Positions 62,195 to 64,000 of a stretch of DNA of 64,000 nt are shown here, piece after piece; the first letter of the stretch is position 1; each line of letters opens with the position of its first letter. Under the pieces are notes generated by a model that was not told the DNA's origin, made no database searches, and worked only from the letters and a program-made list of their open reading frames with translations. The position numbers were made by a program, and so were the translations under genes. The DNA is taken from contig NZ_BOMS01000009.1 in assembly GCF_016862315.1 (NCBI RefSeq), positions 62,001 through 126,000 of the forward strand, written 5' to 3'. Source of the DNA: Actinoplanes palleronii. GTDB lineage: Bacteria; Actinomycetota; Actinomycetes; Mycobacteriales; Micromonosporaceae.

Positions 62195-63058
62195 ATGGCA
62201 CAACGACTCGTCAGCGTCTGGCAACCGTTCTTCCTCGGCGGCAAGAATGTGGAGGCCGTGGTCGCCGCCGCGGTCGAGCTGGAGGAGCTCGGCTATTCCC
62301 GGATCTGGTTCTCGGCCGGTTTCGGTGCGGACGTTCCCGCGCGGTTCCGCGAGATCCTGGACGGCACCGAGCGCATCGGCGTCGCGTCCGGGATCGTGTC
62401 CATCTGGCACTCGACGCCGGCCGAGGTGGCGACGTTCACTCAGGACGCGGAACGAGCGCACCCGGGCCGATTCCTGCTCGGTCTCGGCGCCAGCCACGCC
62501 GTTCTCGTCGACGGTGACGACGCCGCCTACCGCAAGCCGTATTCGAAGATGGTGGCATATCTGGACGCGCTCGACGCGGCCGGGCTGGCACCCGAACGGC
62601 GGATTCTGGCCGCGCTCGGCCCGCGGATGCTGGAGCTCTCGCGGGACCGGTCCGCCGGGGCGCACCCCTATTTCGTTCCGGCCGAGCACACCGCCGAGGC
62701 CCGTGCGGCGCTCGGACCGGACCGGCTGCTCGCCACCGAGGTCGCGGTGGTCCTCGACGCGGACCCGGTGACCGCGCGGGCCACCGCCCGGCAGTACACG
62801 ACCGGGTATCTCGGACTGCCGAACTACACCAACAACCTGCGCCGTTTCGGCTGGGCCGACGACGACTTCGCCGCCGGCGGCAGCGACCGCCTGGTCGATA
62901 CGATCATCCCCTGGGGTACGCCCGAGCAGGTCGCCGCGGGCGTCGAGAAGCACTACCGGGCCGGCGCCGACGAGGTGGCGATCCAGGTGCTCAACGGGGG
63001 TGACAGCGCCGCCTTCCCCGGCGACGCGTTCCGCGCCCTCGCCGCCGTCTTGATCTGA
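62195..63058 (+). CDS. Luciferase-like (LLM-class, F420-dependent type) oxidoreductase
   Basis: 287 aa. TAGTGT ends six bases before ATG 62195, so the message appears leaderless. The pattern AVELEELGYSRIWFSAGFG, RIGVASGIVSIWHSTPAEVATFTQDAERAHPGRFLLGLGASH is that of LLM-fold TIGR-type F420-dependent enzymes. ILAALGPRMLELSRDRSAGAHPYFV and ADEVAIQVL complete the barrel. It probably uses coenzyme F420 to reduce or oxidise an unknown small molecule; FMN use cannot be excluded. Confidence 0.88.
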   Translation: MAQRLVSVWQPFFLGGKNVEAVVAAAVELEELGYSRIWFSAGFGADVPARFREILDGTERIGVASGIVSIWHSTPAEVATFTQDAERAHPGRFLLGLGASHAVLVDGDDAAYRKPYSKMVAYLDALDAAGLAPERRILAALGPRMLELSRDRSAGAHPYFVPAEHTAEARAALGPDRLLATEVAVVLDADPVTARATARQYTTGYLGLPNYTNNLRRFGWADDDFAAGGSDRLVDTIIPWGTPEQVAAGVEKHYRAGADEVAIQVLNGGDSAAFPGDAFRALAAVLI

Positions 63059-63113
63059 CTTTTCCCGGTGGCCCGCGTCCGCCACGACACGGGCCACCGG
63101 GCCGGAATTTCTG

Positions 63114-63197
63114 TGCTACGGTTCCCTCGTTGCAGTTTTGATTTCCGTAAACGCTTTCGGCGCCTGATCGGGTTATCTGAACCCACCAGGCGCTTTT
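63114..63197 (+). promoter_or_regulatory. Promoter and structured leader of second cold-shock gene
   Basis: TGCTACGGT (-10 63117-63122), then six bases, then gttgcagttttgatttccgt (from 63129), identical to the first copy. The hairpin gcgcctg (63160-63166) with caggcgc (63187-63193), inner gggtt/aaccc (63170-63174/63180-63184), ends in TTTT. Spacing and pairing are kept while loop and flank bases differ from the copy at 40496. Confidence 0.75.
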
Positions 63198-63285
63198 CGT
63201 TTTTCGTGTCGTTTCGGCGCGGGGTGATCAACGCGGCGGCCGAGACTGCACATTGCGGTCTCGAACACCCTGCGAGGGAGCAGAC

Positions 63286-63489
63286 ATGGCTACAGGTGTC
63301 GTGAAGTGGTTCAACGCCGACAAGGGCTTCGGTTTCATCACGCAGGACGACGGCGGCGCTGACGTCTTCGCCCACTTCTCCGCGATCGCGTCGAGCGGCT
63401 TCCGCAGCCTCGACGAGAACCAGAAGGTGGAGTTCGACGTCACCCAGGGCCAGAAGGGCCTGCAGGCGGAGAACATCCGTCCGATCTGA
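63286..63489 (+). CDS. cspA: Cold-shock protein (CspA family), second copy
   Basis: 67 aa. RNP1 [10 protein letters not shown] and RNP2 DVFAHFSAI. The ATG has GGGAG six bases upstream; an in-frame start at 63253 is not needed. It is close to the 40674 protein, differing mainly at residues 2, 5, 19, 43, 52, 62 and 67, so the pair is a recent duplication or strongly conserved. The leader and terminator are also conserved between the two genes. Confidence 0.97.
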   Translation: MATGVVKWFNADKGFGFITQDDGGADVFAHFSAIASSGFRSLDENQKVEFDVTQGQKGLQAENIRPI

Positions 63490-63500
63490 TCTTCGTTTCA

Positions 63501-63540
63501 CCGAACGGCGGCCGCTGCCTCGCAGCGAGCCGCCGTTCGG
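63501..63540 (+). terminator. Terminator of second cold-shock gene
   Basis: 12-bp stem ccgaacggcggc (63501-63512) and gccgccgttcgg (63529-63540), then CGTTT; same core as the terminator at 40889. Confidence 0.85.
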
Positions 63541-63622
63541 CGTTTCCGCGCGGATTTCCACGGCACCGGCGTGCGTTGAGGGCCGCCAGGCGGGCGCTTG
63601 CGGGGACTGTAAGGGTTACTTA

Positions 63623-63666
63623 TTGACAAGTGTTACTGGCTGGTCAATCCTCAGAGAGCGCTCTCT
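63623..63666 (+). promoter_or_regulatory. Promoter with CebR-like operator upstream of a glucanase gene
   Basis: TTGACA (63623-63628), 17-bp spacer, AATCCT (63646-63651). The 14-bp perfect palindrome AGAGAGCGCTCTCT (63653-63666) lies at the expected start of transcription. CebR-type LacI repressors of streptomycetes use GGGAGCGCTCCC-like sites, so a related glucan-responsive repressor is likely. Confidence 0.75.
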
Positions 63667-63739
63667 CCGACTGCGCACCGCCCTTGTCGCTCCCCCGACT
63701 GCTCGACGGGCACCCTCCTACCGTCCCCGGGAGACCCCC

Positions 63740-64000
63740 ATGTCCACACGATCAAGGCTGCTGAGTGCACTCGCCGCCCTCGTGACGGCGATACCGATCG
63801 GCGCGGTGGTCGCCGCGCCGGCCGCCGAGGCCGTCGGACCCAACCTGCTGCCGTTCACGGTCACCAACAGCACCGGCCGCGGCGACGCGACCTACCTCTA
63901 CGTCATCGGCGTCAACCTCACCACCGGGCGGCTCGGCTACGTCACCGCCGGCGGCACCTTCAACGCCTGGCCGGCCGGCTCGCTGCCGCCCTCCCCCGCG
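63740..64000 (+). CDS. Secreted GH64-like beta-1,3-glucanase (3' end outside window)
   Basis: First 87 codons only. A signal peptide (LLSALAALVTAIPIGAVVAAPAAEA) ends about residue 31. The following LLPFTVTNSTGRGDATYLYVIG, TTGRLGYVTAGGTFNAWPAG is the N-terminal strand region of GH64 laminaripentaose-producing beta-1,3-glucanases, which resemble thaumatin. Catalytic residues lie beyond the window. GGGAG precedes the ATG. Expression is probably repressed through the palindrome at 63653. Function would be extracellular beta-1,3-glucan (fungal wall or laminarin) breakdown. Confidence 0.82.
   Translation, partial: MSTRSRLLSALAALVTAIPIGAVVAAPAAEAVGPNLLPFTVTNSTGRGDATYLYVIGVNLTTGRLGYVTAGGTFNAWPAGSLPPSPA

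Overview
The window is high-GC DNA with strong G/C third-position codon bias, many GTG starts and many genes that look leaderless. With a complete actinobacterial type VII (ESX) secretion locus, ROK/LacI regulators and numerous secreted glycosidases and proteases, it suggests a filamentous actinomycete, most likely Actinoplanes or another Micromonosporaceae. This assignment is from gene content and protein style only. No rRNA, tRNA, CRISPR array or insertion sequence was seen.

Layout. (1) 1-1979: 3'-truncated secreted zinc metalloprotease, followed by a ~340 bp palindromic intergenic element (2038-2376). (2) 2373-20190: type VII secretion locus with three mycosin proteases, three substrate/partner pairs (8497/8810, 6400/5045, 18536/18892), EccC, EccD, EccE, EccB and an unrecognised 225-aa protein. 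The small partners carry a NYxxxE motif; the two large glycine-rich substrates share an acidic, tryptophan-containing C-terminal tail. (3) 20250-39721: carbohydrate region. A ROK repressor is divergent from a monosaccharide ABC transporter (ATPase, permease, binding lipoprotein). A second ROK protein and a LacI repressor follow, then a set of secreted proteins: zinc protease, GH127/GH146-like arabinofuranosidase, GH43, MGH1-like glycosidase and a large metalloprotease with Fn3-like repeats. Together they look suited to breaking down arabinose-containing plant polymers and importing the sugars. (4) 39846-42685: small unknown gene, a cold-shock gene with a structured leader, and peptide release factor 3.

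(5) 42710-52457: the most interesting part. Two divergent three-gene operons share a ~220 bp promoter region. The left operon encodes a protein with a DUF559/Vsr-like nuclease end, a winged-helix-like protein and a 1050-aa protein that fuses an AAA+/STAND-like ATPase to a HerA/FtsK-type translocase. The right operon encodes a small winged-helix 'middle component', a Rad50/SMC-like ATPase with a central Cys4 motif (apparent one-base frameshift near its Walker B), and a PD-(D/E)xK nuclease. This reads as one or two anti-mobile-element conflict systems, the right half resembling ABC-three-component systems. The function is inferred.

(6) 52497-64000: a stand-alone EF-Tu domain-2-like protein, a SMI1/KNR4 protein, an alpha/beta hydrolase with a near-perfect 24-bp operator next to a TetR gene, a STAND ATPase without a visible HTH, a subtilase, two envelope proteins, an LLM-type oxidoreductase, a second cold-shock gene with the same leader architecture as the first, and the start of a GH64 beta-1,3-glucanase behind a CebR-like operator.
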